Position numbers and translations under genes: made by a program | Source of the DNA: DASRFA01 sp035651755 | Lineage (GTDB): Bacteria; Desulfobacterota; Binatia; UBA12015 | Direction of reading: 5' to 3' | DNA length: 64,000 bases | Assembly (NCBI GenBank): GCA_035651755.1 | Contig: DASRFA010000015.1 | Span: forward strand, 16,997 to 80,996 | Shown: in pieces, positions 36,491-44,890 of the stretch | Layout: every line of letters starts with the position of its first letter | How positions within the stretch are numbered: position 1 is the first letter of the stretch | Notes under the pieces: model-generated | What the model saw: the letters and a program-made list of their open reading frames with translations, nothing else | What the model was told of the DNA's origin: nothing | The model's database searches: none

Positions 36491-37728
36491 CCGCGCCGGC
36501 GGCGTCGCGCGGGAGCGAGCGGCGACGCCCGCTCGCCGGCGTCCGCGTCGCGGACTTCACCTGGGTGTGGGCGGGCCCGTTCTGCACGCTCCAGCTCGCG
36601 CACCTCGGCGCCGAGGTGATCCGCGTCGAGACCCTGTCGCGGATCTGCGTCACGCGCCTCTTGCCGCCGTGGCCGGAGGGGCAGCCCGGCTTCAACCGCT
36701 CCGGCTACTTCAACCAGTACAACCAGGGAAAGCGGAGCCTCGCGCTGAACCTGAAGGAGCCGGGCGCGCTCGCGGTCGCGCGGGAACTCGTCGCCAAGAG
36801 CGACGTCGTGGTCGAGAACTTCGCGGCCGGCGTGATGGATCGGCTCGGGCTCGGGTACGAGACGTGCCGCTCGCTGCGTCCGGACGTGATCATGATCGCG
36901 CTCTCGGGGTACGGCGCGACCGGGCCGGAGCGCGAGTACGTCTCGTACGGTCCGGCGCAGGTACCGCTCTCGGGGTTCTCGTCGCTCACGGGCTACCCCG
37001 ACTGGCGGCCGATGCACGTCGGGATCTCGTACGGCGATCCGACCGGCGGCCTGCACGGGGCGGTCGCGGTGCTCGCCGCGCTCGTCCATCGCAGGCGCAC
37101 GGGCGAGGGCCAGTACATCGACCTCTCGCAGTGGGAAGGAACGATGGCGCTCCTCCCGGAGGGCATCCTCGCACACACGATGACGGGCGAGGCGCCCGGG
37201 CGGCACGGCAATCACGACGCGCTGTGGTCGCCGCACGCCGTCTACCGCTGCGCCGGCCCGGACCGCTGGGTCTCGATCGCGGTCGCGGACGACGACGAGT
37301 GGCGCCGGCTCGCGGCCGTCGTCGATCCGGCGCTCGGCGGCGACGCGCGCTTCGCGACCGCCACCGATCGCAAGCGGAACGAGCATGCGCTCGACGCGCT
37401 CCTCGGCGAGTGGTGCGCGTCGCGCACCCCCGAGGAGGTCACCGCCGCGCTCCAGGGCGCCGGCGTCGCCGCGTTCCCGGCGATGACGGCCAAGGACCTG
37501 AACGACGACCCGCACCTCGGCGGCCGGGACTACTTCGTCGAGCTCCCGCACGCCGAGGTCGGCGTCAAGCGTCACATGGGAATCCCGTACAAGCTGCACG
37601 GGACGCCGCTCGCCGTCGAGCGCGCCGCTCCGCTCCTCGGCGAGGACACGGACGCGGTGCTGCGCGACGTCCTCGGCTACGACGATCGGCGCATCGAGGA
37701 GCTCCGCGCCGCCGGCATCCTGACCTGA
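36487..37728 (+). CDS. CaiB/BaiF (family III) CoA-transferase, catalytic Asp present
   Basis: 413 residues. ADFTWVWAGPFCTLQLAHLG and AEVIRVETLSRI start the fold; the presumed catalytic Asp184 is in VGISYGDPTGGLHGAVA; RRTGEGQYIDLSQWEG follows. It should move CoA between carboxylic acids via a glutamyl or aspartyl anhydride and thioester. It overlaps the Asp-less paralogue by 4 nt. Substrate unknown; no acyl-CoA dehydrogenase or ligase accompanies the pair. Such pairs occur in pathways for aromatic, alkyl-succinate and carnitine-type acids. Confidence 0.94.
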   Translation: MTAPAASRGSERRRPLAGVRVADFTWVWAGPFCTLQLAHLGAEVIRVETLSRICVTRLLPPWPEGQPGFNRSGYFNQYNQGKRSLALNLKEPGALAVARELVAKSDVVVENFAAGVMDRLGLGYETCRSLRPDVIMIALSGYGATGPEREYVSYGPAQVPLSGFSSLTGYPDWRPMHVGISYGDPTGGLHGAVAVLAALVHRRRTGEGQYIDLSQWEGTMALLPEGILAHTMTGEAPGRHGNHDALWSPHAVYRCAGPDRWVSIAVADDDEWRRLAAVVDPALGGDARFATATDRKRNEHALDALLGEWCASRTPEEVTAALQGAGVAAFPAMTAKDLNDDPHLGGRDYFVELPHAEVGVKRHMGIPYKLHGTPLAVERAAPLLGEDTDAVLRDVLGYDDRRIEELRAAGILT

Positions 37729-37731
37729 GCC

Positions 37732-38931
37732 TCAGGACGCGGGCGCGGCGCCGCGGCCGAAGCGGAGGATCTCGATGAACCCGCGGCGATTGCTCGGGCT
37801 GAACGCGACCACGAGCGCCGTGAGCGCGAGGTATCCCCAGCAGTAGAGCCACCGGACGTGCGGCTCCGTCGAGAAGAGCTGCGTCACGAAGAGCGCCGCG
37901 AGGAGACCGGCCTCCGTCAGCGAGAACCGGAAGTTCGCGAGCACGGCGAGCGCAAACAGCGACTGCGCCGCCGTCAGGAACACCTCCTCGACCTGCCGAT
38001 CGTCGAACGGCAGCGGCGACCAGCCGCCGCCCCCGGCGCTGTACGCGATCGGCAGCATGCCGACGAGCAGCGTCCACTGGTTCACCTTCGACGACACCAG
38101 CGCGCGCAGGCCGGCGTTCGCCTTGCCCGACACCGCGAACAGGATCGCGACGATGAACTCGGGCGACTCGGACGCGAGCGGCGCGAGCCACTGGACGAGA
38201 AGGAACTCCTCGATGTGGAACTCCCGCCCGATCCCGAGGAGCGATTCCGCGAACGGCTCGGCCGAGATGAGGATCGTCCCCGCGGACACCACGAACAGCG
38301 CGATCACCGCGATCCGCCGTCCGGTCGGCGACAGATGGCGAGCGAGCGCGTCGGGAATGCCCTCGAGTTCGGTCTCCTCGTGCTTCGTGCGCCCCGCCGA
38401 CACCATGTAGAACGCGAAGAGCGCGAGCAGGAGGACGGCGTCGACCAGCCCGAGGCTCCCCTTCCACGCGACGAAGAACGCGTACAGGGTCGCGATCGCG
38501 AGGCACGTGAGCTCGAGCGCCTCGTCGCGCTTCAGGTAGATCGTGCCGCGGCGCTTCGCGAGCCAGAGCGCCGCCACGACCGCCGGCCACCCGAGGCCGA
38601 TCAGCAGGCGGTTCGCGCCCGTCATGTTCGCGGTCGCGAACGCCGCGTACTCGGGATGCGATCCCGCGCGGTAGGCGAAGTAGAGGTCGACCGCGTACTC
38701 CGGCAGCACGGCGACGAGCGCGAGGAACGCGAGCGCGAGCGCCTGCGGGATGTCGACCTGTCCGGTCTCCGCGGCCCACGAGAGAAGGAACGCGGCGCCG
38801 AAGATCGCGAAGCCCGACGAGACGGCGTGTGCGGGGTGGCCGAGCTCGCCGCCCAGCGCCAGCACCGCGAGCCATTGCGCCGGCAGCAGGCAGACGAGCG
38901 CAATGGTTCCGATCGCGCGCGAGAGCGTCAC
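37732..38931 (-). CDS. Cation/Ca2+ exchanger (CaCA family) membrane protein
   Basis: 399 residues and about 11 hydrophobic helices. The two inverted alpha-repeats of CaCA antiporters are visible: ALVAVLPEYAVDLYFAYRAG with ATANMTGANRLLIGLG (first) and APLASESPEFIVAILFAVSG with LVSSKVNQWTLLVGM (second); the acidic Glu in each (LPEYAVD, SPEF) is the ion-binding residue. It should exchange Ca2+ against Na+ or H+. Convergent with the CoA-transferase gene (3-bp gap) and separated by 4 bp from the acylase gene downstream of its start. Confidence 0.9.
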   Translation of the reverse strand: MTLSRAIGTIALVCLLPAQWLAVLALGGELGHPAHAVSSGFAIFGAAFLLSWAAETGQVDIPQALALAFLALVAVLPEYAVDLYFAYRAGSHPEYAAFATANMTGANRLLIGLGWPAVVAALWLAKRRGTIYLKRDEALELTCLAIATLYAFFVAWKGSLGLVDAVLLLALFAFYMVSAGRTKHEETELEGIPDALARHLSPTGRRIAVIALFVVSAGTILISAEPFAESLLGIGREFHIEEFLLVQWLAPLASESPEFIVAILFAVSGKANAGLRALVSSKVNQWTLLVGMLPIAYSAGGGGWSPLPFDDRQVEEVFLTAAQSLFALAVLANFRFSLTEAGLLAALFVTQLFSTEPHVRWLYCWGYLALTALVVAFSPSNRRGFIEILRFGRGAAPAS

Positions 38932-38935
38932 GGGG

Positions 38936-41371
38936 TCAGCCGGAGACGAGCTCGCTCAGGTCGCCCTTCACGTCGGCCGTGAGGCGCAACCTGCGATAGC
39001 GGCCGCCCCGGAAATCGTTCAGGAGGTCGAGCAGGTGAGCGCTGCCGGCCCGCCCGCTCTCGCCGCCGGCGAGGGCGACGTCGAGCTCGTCCGTCGCGAG
39101 GTCGACGGCGAGCCGAGCCACCGGCCCGAGGGTCGCGTCGAACGTCGGACCCGCGCCGCCGAGCGCGAGCTGGAGAACGGCGAACGGCGATCCCGCGACT
39201 TCGGCCGGCGGCGCGACCGCGCTCGCGAGGCTTTCGTGCGCGAAGAGCGGGTGCCGCTGGTGCAGGTCGACGATCGCGCTCCAGGACCAGCGCGCCGCAT
39301 CGTCGCCGCACGCCGCCCGCAGAGCCGCCGCGCCCCGGCGCGCCGCCGCGACCACCGCGCGGTCGCGCCCGGCGCGGTCGGGGAACCACGGCGACGCCTC
39401 CGCGAGCGCGATGCGCGCGGCCGCTCGCATCGCCACGCCGGGAAGACGCGCGATCTCGCCGAATCGGCTCTCGGAGAAGATCTCGCTCGCGAGCGCGCCG
39501 AGCGCGACGGTCGCGAGGATCGCGACCGGCGCGGCGTCGCGGTCGCGCAGCAGGGCGGCAACATCGGCGAGCTCCGGATCCGAAGCGTCCGGGGCGGCCG
39601 CGAGCGCGTCCCGGAGGACGTCTGCGAAGCGGCCGGCGAGCACGTCTCCGGCGTCGAGGAGCGCGTCCGCGAGCGTGGCGAGCGAGCCGGCGGCGGCGGC
39701 GCGTTCGCCGAGACGTCGCGCGACGCGGGCGGCCTCGCCGCCGTCCTCGGCGGACGATCCCTGAGCGCAGACCGCGTGGCCGGACGGAGCCGACGTCGCG
39801 TCCGCGAGCGACCGTGCGCCGGTCCACGCGCCCTCGCCGAGCCAGCCGCGCACCGCGAGAGTCGCATTGCCCTTCCGGACCGGCATCGCTCCCGCCGTCC
39901 AGCGGCCGACTTGCCCCTTGCGGTCGGCGCCCACGAGGGCGACCGCGAAAGGACCGCGCGCCAGCAGCGCCGCCGCACCCGCGAGATCGCCCGCGGCACG
40001 GGCGCGCGCCAGCGCGAGCCATCCCGCGACGCCGGAAGCGGGGCAGTTGATGCCCCAGCGAACGGCGAGCGCGGGCCGGCGCGCGTCGGGCGATCTCCCG
40101 GCGAGGGATTGCGCGAGCTGCGACACGAGCGGGCCGTTGCGCGACTCGACGACGTCGAAGTGGAGGGGCTCACCGCCGCGCACGCGCACCAGCTCGCGCC
40201 GGGTCGCGAGCTTGGACCAGCCCGCTTCCGTGCGGAAGTTCCCGATCCCGTCGATCTCCTCGAGGACGCAGTCCGCGTCGTCGATGCCCGCAGCGGTCGC
40301 CGACCACGCGCAATCCCGGTTTCGGCCGAGCGCGAAGAGCGGCGCGCCGATGAGCGAGGCGCCGGCGACGGACAGGCCGGGAGCCTCGAGGTGGGCGAGG
40401 TACGCGAGAGGCGGAAGGAAGGGCGCGAGATCGAGCGCTCCCGCGAGCATCGCCGCGCCCGACGGCGAGCGCACGGCCGCCGCGGAGCCGCCCACGATCG
40501 CGTCGATCGGAAGCCCCGCGACGACGTCGAGGATCCCGGCGTCGGCGAGACGCCAGCTCGCCGCGCGATCTCCGCTCGCGATCGTCGCGTCGAGCGGAAG
40601 CTCGGAGACCCATCGCGCGCGCTCGACGCCGCTCGTCGCGGCGGCGCGCGTCGCCGCCAGCTTCGACGGCCAGATGCGGAGCGACGCCGCCCAGGCGAGC
40701 AACAGCTCGACCGCGAGCGAGTCGGCGATCGTCCAGGGCTCGATCTCGTACGCGAGCAGCTCGCACTCGGGCGGGCGGCCTTCCGTGCGAGCCGCGTTGA
40801 CGCCCGCCGTGAACGTCGCGAGGACGTCGCGTGCGCCGCCCGTGAGGAGGTGCGCCGCGGCGGCGGCGCGGCGCGGGATCCCGGCGGTTCGCACGAGCGC
40901 GTCGTGCCCCGCATACCCGGGTCCGAAGAGCTCCGCAGATCGGCCGAGCGCGAGCCGTCGGACGACGTCCATCTGCCACAGCCGGTCCTCGGCCATGCAG
41001 TAGCCGAGGACCGCGTAGGCATCGCGCTCGGTGCGCGCCGAGACGTGTGGGATTCCGGCGTCGTCGCGCGTGACGCGCACCGTGCCGCCGAGCGCGGAGA
41101 CGGTCTTCCGCGGATAGGGAGGCGGCGCCGGCGGCTTCCGGCGGCGCGGCGCGCCCTCCTCGTCCTCCTCGACGTCGCGATCGTACTGCTGCCAGCCGGC
41201 GCGGCCGAAAGGCGCGGCCGGGGTTACGCCGCCCGGCACTTCCTCCGTCGGCAGCGGGAGATCCGACCACCGTCGCCCCCCGAACCCGCTGCGCGCGGCG
41301 TCGTCCTGGACGCCGACGTCGCGCGACCGATCGTCTCCGTGGTTGCCCCCACCGGGGCCGCGGCGATTCAT
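38936..41371 (-). CDS. Penicillin-acylase-family Ntn hydrolase without an obvious signal peptide
   Basis: 811 residues. VRVTRDDAGIPHVSARTERD, AEDRLWQMDVVRRLALGRSAEL and AWSATAAGIDDADCVLEE are hallmarks of the penicillin amidase family. The autoprocessing Ser nucleophile would be Ser296 in IVGGSAAAV, where family members usually have GGSN. The following Asn is replaced by Ala, which could affect oxyanion-hole function. The N-terminus is a charged, Gly/Pro-rich stretch (MNRRGPGGGNHGDDRSRDVG) with no signal peptide, while relatives are periplasmic. Possible substrates are acyl-homoserine lactones, amides or lactams. It follows the universal stress protein gene on the same strand (10 bp gap). Confidence 0.85.
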   Translation of the reverse strand: MNRRGPGGGNHGDDRSRDVGVQDDAARSGFGGRRWSDLPLPTEEVPGGVTPAAPFGRAGWQQYDRDVEEDEEGAPRRRKPPAPPPYPRKTVSALGGTVRVTRDDAGIPHVSARTERDAYAVLGYCMAEDRLWQMDVVRRLALGRSAELFGPGYAGHDALVRTAGIPRRAAAAAHLLTGGARDVLATFTAGVNAARTEGRPPECELLAYEIEPWTIADSLAVELLLAWAASLRIWPSKLAATRAAATSGVERARWVSELPLDATIASGDRAASWRLADAGILDVVAGLPIDAIVGGSAAAVRSPSGAAMLAGALDLAPFLPPLAYLAHLEAPGLSVAGASLIGAPLFALGRNRDCAWSATAAGIDDADCVLEEIDGIGNFRTEAGWSKLATRRELVRVRGGEPLHFDVVESRNGPLVSQLAQSLAGRSPDARRPALAVRWGINCPASGVAGWLALARARAAGDLAGAAALLARGPFAVALVGADRKGQVGRWTAGAMPVRKGNATLAVRGWLGEGAWTGARSLADATSAPSGHAVCAQGSSAEDGGEAARVARRLGERAAAAGSLATLADALLDAGDVLAGRFADVLRDALAAAPDASDPELADVAALLRDRDAAPVAILATVALGALASEIFSESRFGEIARLPGVAMRAAARIALAEASPWFPDRAGRDRAVVAAARRGAAALRAACGDDAARWSWSAIVDLHQRHPLFAHESLASAVAPPAEVAGSPFAVLQLALGGAGPTFDATLGPVARLAVDLATDELDVALAGGESGRAGSAHLLDLLNDFRGGRYRRLRLTADVKGDLSELVSG

Positions 41372-41381
41372 GGTTGAGGTC

Positions 41382-41849
41382 TCAACGAGCCCCCCGCTTG
41401 CCGCGCCCGGGAACGACGAGCACCGGGCACTCCGCGTGCCGGACGACGCGCTCCGCGACGCTTCCCATGACCAGGTGCGCGAGCCCGGATCGGCCGTGCG
41501 TGCCGACGACGATCAGGTTGCTTCGACCTCGTCCACCCGCCGCGACGATCGCGTCCGCCGGCCGTCCGAGCTGCACGACGGCGCGTGCGCCCGGCAGATC
41601 CGCCAGACGTTTCGCCTTCACCTGGTCCATCTCGCGACGTGCCTGCCGAAGATGCTCGTCGACGAGCGCCTGGGTCGCAATGGGGGCGCCTCCCAGCACG
41701 TCGACCCCGGCGAACTCCACGGGCTCGACGACGTAGAGGGCGGTGATGCGCGCGTCGGCCGTGCGCGCGAGGTCGATCGCGTAGTCGAGCGCCTCGAACG
41801 ACAGCCTGGAGAAGTCGATCGCGACCACGATCTTCTTGATGGCTCCCAT
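41382..41849 (-). CDS. Universal stress protein (UspA family)
   Basis: 155 residues. KKIVVAIDFSRLSFEALDYA at the N-terminus and the ATP-binding GTHGRSGLAHLVMGSVAERV with the terminal VRHAECPVLVVPGRG are complete, so it belongs to the ATP-binding class. GGAG precedes the ATG at 41849. It heads a two-gene unit with the acylase-like gene; induction under starvation or stress is likely from family knowledge. Confidence 0.92.
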   Translation of the reverse strand: MGAIKKIVVAIDFSRLSFEALDYAIDLARTADARITALYVVEPVEFAGVDVLGGAPIATQALVDEHLRQARREMDQVKAKRLADLPGARAVVQLGRPADAIVAAGGRGRSNLIVVGTHGRSGLAHLVMGSVAERVVRHAECPVLVVPGRGKRGAR

Positions 41850-41970
41850 CCTCGGCTCCTCTCCCGCGACGAGCGATCCCCACCCGTCTGCCACCCGGGG
41901 CCAGCACGGACATCGCCAGACCTTAGGGGAACGCGCCCGCCGCTTCCACCTCCCTGGGGATCGGGGTAGC

Positions 41971-42282
41971 ATGGCACGAAGCCGGCGGTCGCGACCGGCG
42001 AGGACGGTCGAGATGCAGGTCGAGCAGACGGTCCAGCAGGCGGAGGCGATCCTGCGCTTCACCGAGGAGGTCGACCGCCGCTTCGCCGAGCACGGCATCG
42101 CCAGCATGGCGGAGTTCCTGCAGCGCTACGCGGAGGTCGAGAGCGCCCTGGCGTCGCTGTCGGCGTCCGAGCTCGAGTGGGCGAGCGGCGAGGCCGATAG
42201 ACTTCTCCAACGCCTCCAGAAGATGGGAACGGAGCTCCAGCACCTCACCGCGCTGAAGTCCGCATTCGAGGTGCGTCACTGA
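41971..42282 (+). CDS. Small coiled-coil protein of unknown function
   Basis: About 103 residues from ATG 41971; an ATG at 42013 (MQVEQTVQQAEAILRF) is equally plausible. The sequence is almost entirely helical with heptad-like leucines (AEFLQRYAEVESALASLSAS, ADRLLQRLQKMGTELQHL). It is 20 bp upstream of the R3H/AAA gene on the same strand. Function unknown. Confidence 0.6.
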   Translation: MARSRRSRPARTVEMQVEQTVQQAEAILRFTEEVDRRFAEHGIASMAEFLQRYAEVESALASLSASELEWASGEADRLLQRLQKMGTELQHLTALKSAFEVRH

Positions 42283-42302
42283 CGAAACCGCCCGCGCGCG
42301 CC

Positions 42303-43829
42303 GTGAAGCCGCAACGCCAACAGCTCACGGACAGTACGGAACTGCTGCTCGACGTCCTGCCCGCGACGATCCGGGGCGAGCTCGAGCGCCACCCCGACCT
42401 CGAGAGCCTCGTCGAGGTCGTCCTCGACCTCGGGCGGCCCCCCGAGGCCCGCTTCCCCGGCGACACCGTCTGGCTCGGCGACGGGCCGGTCGCGCGCGAG
42501 CAGCTCGCACACACGACCGCGCGCCTCGGGGCGTTCACGAGCGACAACCGGGCCGGCATCGAGCGCACGCTGCACCGGATCTCCGCGATCCGGAACCGCT
42601 CGGGCGACATCGTCGGCCTCACGTGCCGGGTCGGCCGCGCGGTCTTCGGCACGGTCGAGATCATCCGCGACGTCGTCGAGTCGGGACGCAGCATCCTCCT
42701 CCTCGGGCCGCCCGGGATCGGCAAGACGACGCTCCTGCGCGAGGCGGCGCGCGTCCTGGCCGACGAGGTCGGGCGGCGCGTGATCGTCGTCGACACCTCG
42801 AACGAGATCGGCGGCGACGGCGACATCCCGCACCCCGGGATCGGGCGCGCGCGACGCATGCAGGTCGCGAGCCCCGAGCGGCAGCACGCCGTCATGATCG
42901 AGGCGGTCGAGAACCACATGCCGGAGGTGATCGTCATCGACGAGATCGGCACGGAGCAGGAAGCGGCGGCCGCGCGCACGATCGCCGAGCGCGGCGTCCA
43001 GCTCGTCGCCACCGCTCACGGGCACTCGCTCGACAACCTCCTGAGCAACCCGACGCTCGCGGATCTCCTCGGGGGCATCCAGCCCGTCACCCTCGGCGAC
43101 GACGAGGCGCGCCGGCGCCACACGCAGAAGACGGTCCTCGAGCGCAAGCAGGCGCCGACGTTCGACATCCTGATCGAGATCGAGACGCGCGACCGCTTCG
43201 CCGTGCACCACGACGTCGCGCGCGTCGTCGACGCGGTCTTGCGCGGCCATCCGGCGCGCGCCGAGATCCGCGAGCGCGGCGAGTCGGGGGAGGTCGTCAT
43301 CCGGCCGCCCGAGCCCGTTCCGGCCGCGGCGCCGCTCGACGCGTATCGCCCGGTGCGGCCGCTCCGCATCTTCCCGTACGCGGTCAGCGAGGAGCGGCTC
43401 GAGCGCGCCATCCGCGCGACCGGCGTCACCGCCGCGATCGCGCGCTCCGCCCGCGACGCGAACGTGATCCTGACGCTTCGCACGTACGCGAAGCGGCAGC
43501 CGCCGAAGCTCCGCGACGCGCTCGCGCGCGACCTTCCGGTGCACATGCTCCGCAACAGCAGCCTCTCCGAGATCGAGCGGTTCCTCGTCGAGGTGGCCGG
43601 ACACGGCGCCGACGGCGCGCGCGGCGCCGAGGCGCCCGACGGCGACGCCGACCTGGAAGCCGCCGTGCGATCGGTGCTGGAGCGCGGCGAGGCGGTGGAG
43701 CTCCGCCCGCAGCCCGCCGCCATGCGCCGGCACCAGCACGCGGTCGCCGAGCGCTACGGGCTCGCGTCGGTGAGCCGCGGGCGCGAGCCGTTCCGGCGCG
43801 TCGTGCTGCTGCCAGCGGAGCGCCGGTGA
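42303..43829 (+). CDS. Ycf45-like AAA ATPase with C-terminal R3H domain
   Basis: 508 residues from a GTG. An N-terminal helical region is followed by a P-loop ATPase: Walker A LLLGPPGIGKTTLLREA (about 132-148), VIVVDTSNEIGGDGD, and Walker B EVIVIDEIGTEQEAAAART (208-226). The ATPase resembles SpoIIIAA-type. A region at 355-420 (LRIFPYAVSEERLERAIRAT) precedes a C-terminal R3H-like segment (GEAVELRPQPAAMRRHQHAV) for single-stranded nucleic acid binding. Homologues in cyanobacteria and plastids are called Ycf45; their job is not established. It is followed by a GTGA overlap to the DUF4912 gene. Confidence 0.92.
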   Translation: MKPQRQQLTDSTELLLDVLPATIRGELERHPDLESLVEVVLDLGRPPEARFPGDTVWLGDGPVAREQLAHTTARLGAFTSDNRAGIERTLHRISAIRNRSGDIVGLTCRVGRAVFGTVEIIRDVVESGRSILLLGPPGIGKTTLLREAARVLADEVGRRVIVVDTSNEIGGDGDIPHPGIGRARRMQVASPERQHAVMIEAVENHMPEVIVIDEIGTEQEAAAARTIAERGVQLVATAHGHSLDNLLSNPTLADLLGGIQPVTLGDDEARRRHTQKTVLERKQAPTFDILIEIETRDRFAVHHDVARVVDAVLRGHPARAEIRERGESGEVVIRPPEPVPAAAPLDAYRPVRPLRIFPYAVSEERLERAIRATGVTAAIARSARDANVILTLRTYAKRQPPKLRDALARDLPVHMLRNSSLSEIERFLVEVAGHGADGARGAEAPDGDADLEAAVRSVLERGEAVELRPQPAAMRRHQHAVAERYGLASVSRGREPFRRVVLLPAERR

Positions 43830-44848
43830 GCGGTCGGCCGGGCGGGATCGCCGGCTCGCGTTTCGCGCTTCCGTTCGCTAGCCACTGCTCTCGGGTGAAG
43901 CGCGAGGATTCGACGCACGAGCGCGCCTCGTCGCTGGCGGAGGTGCTCGAGAACGTTTTCGGGACCGTCGCGGAGATCGGCTGGTCTCTGGTCGCGGCCG
44001 GACGCGGCGTTCTGTCGATCGCATCGCGGATCGTGCAGCTCGCGCAGGGCCAGCTCCGCGGGTCGACCGCTTCGAACGTTGCACCGGACGCCGCCGGCCC
44101 GGCTGCGCCGTGGCCGACGACGTCGCCCGGCGCACCCGGCCCTCGCACCCGTCCGCCGAGCTCGGCGGCGGACCTCGAGTCCGACGCGATCGCGGCCGAC
44201 CATGGCCGCTCGTCGCACGCCGCGAATGCGGTCGTCGCTGCGCACGCGGCGCGCGCGGACAGCGAGCCGCCGACGCCGCCGCTTCCGACGCGCTACGGCG
44301 GCGACCGTGTCGCCGCGCTGCCGCGCGACCCGAAGACCGTGTTCGCGTGGTGGGACGTGAGCCCGGAGCACCGAGCGCGCGTCGCGAGCGAGCTCGCCTC
44401 GATCGCAGCCGACGGGCGCCCCGGCACGCCCCCCGGCGACGCGCTCCGGATCGCGGCGCTCGCGGCCGGCGACGGGCGCGAGACCGGCTTCTGGTTCGTG
44501 CCGCTGCCCCCCCTCGCGACCAGCTGGTACGTCGACGTGCCGCGCACGTCGCGGCGCTACGAGATCGCGATCGGGCTCCTCTCCGACGGCCGCTTCGCGC
44601 CGCTCGCCGCGCCCGTGCGCGTCGACATGCCGGCGGCGGAGCCGTCGCGCGATGCGACGGTGCGCTGGCGAACCGTCGGTGAGTCGAGCGCCGCCGCGGC
44701 GACCGAGCCGGTGCCGGCCCCGGCAGCGGTCGAGGCCCTCTGGCAGGAGCTCGAACGGCGATCGCTCCCGAGCTCGGTCGACTGGCCTGCCGGTCGCAGG
44801 CTCGTCGAGCTGGACGTGGGCGGAAGCCACGGTCTCCCGATCGGCTGA
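43826..44848 (+). CDS. DUF4912 domain protein
   Basis: About 340 residues from the overlapping GTG at 43826; a downstream GTG at 43897 is possible. The centre holds the DUF4912 signature: LPTRYGGDRVAALPRDPKTVFAWWDV and ATSWYVDVPRTSRRYEIAIGL. Such domains are found beside glycogen/trehalose and exopolysaccharide enzymes and resemble immunoglobulin-like or carbohydrate-binding folds. A Pro/Ala-rich N-terminal section lacks a signal peptide, so it is probably cytoplasmic. Neighbour of the GH57 enzyme. Confidence 0.85.
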   Translation: MSGRPGGIAGSRFALPFASHCSRVKREDSTHERASSLAEVLENVFGTVAEIGWSLVAAGRGVLSIASRIVQLAQGQLRGSTASNVAPDAAGPAAPWPTTSPGAPGPRTRPPSSAADLESDAIAADHGRSSHAANAVVAAHAARADSEPPTPPLPTRYGGDRVAALPRDPKTVFAWWDVSPEHRARVASELASIAADGRPGTPPGDALRIAALAAGDGRETGFWFVPLPPLATSWYVDVPRTSRRYEIAIGLLSDGRFAPLAAPVRVDMPAAEPSRDATVRWRTVGESSAAAATEPVPAPAAVEALWQELERRSLPSSVDWPAGRRLVELDVGGSHGLPIG

Positions 44849-44890
44849 CGCGAGGTGGCTCGTGGCCGGCCGCCGGCCGCGGTGGAGACG

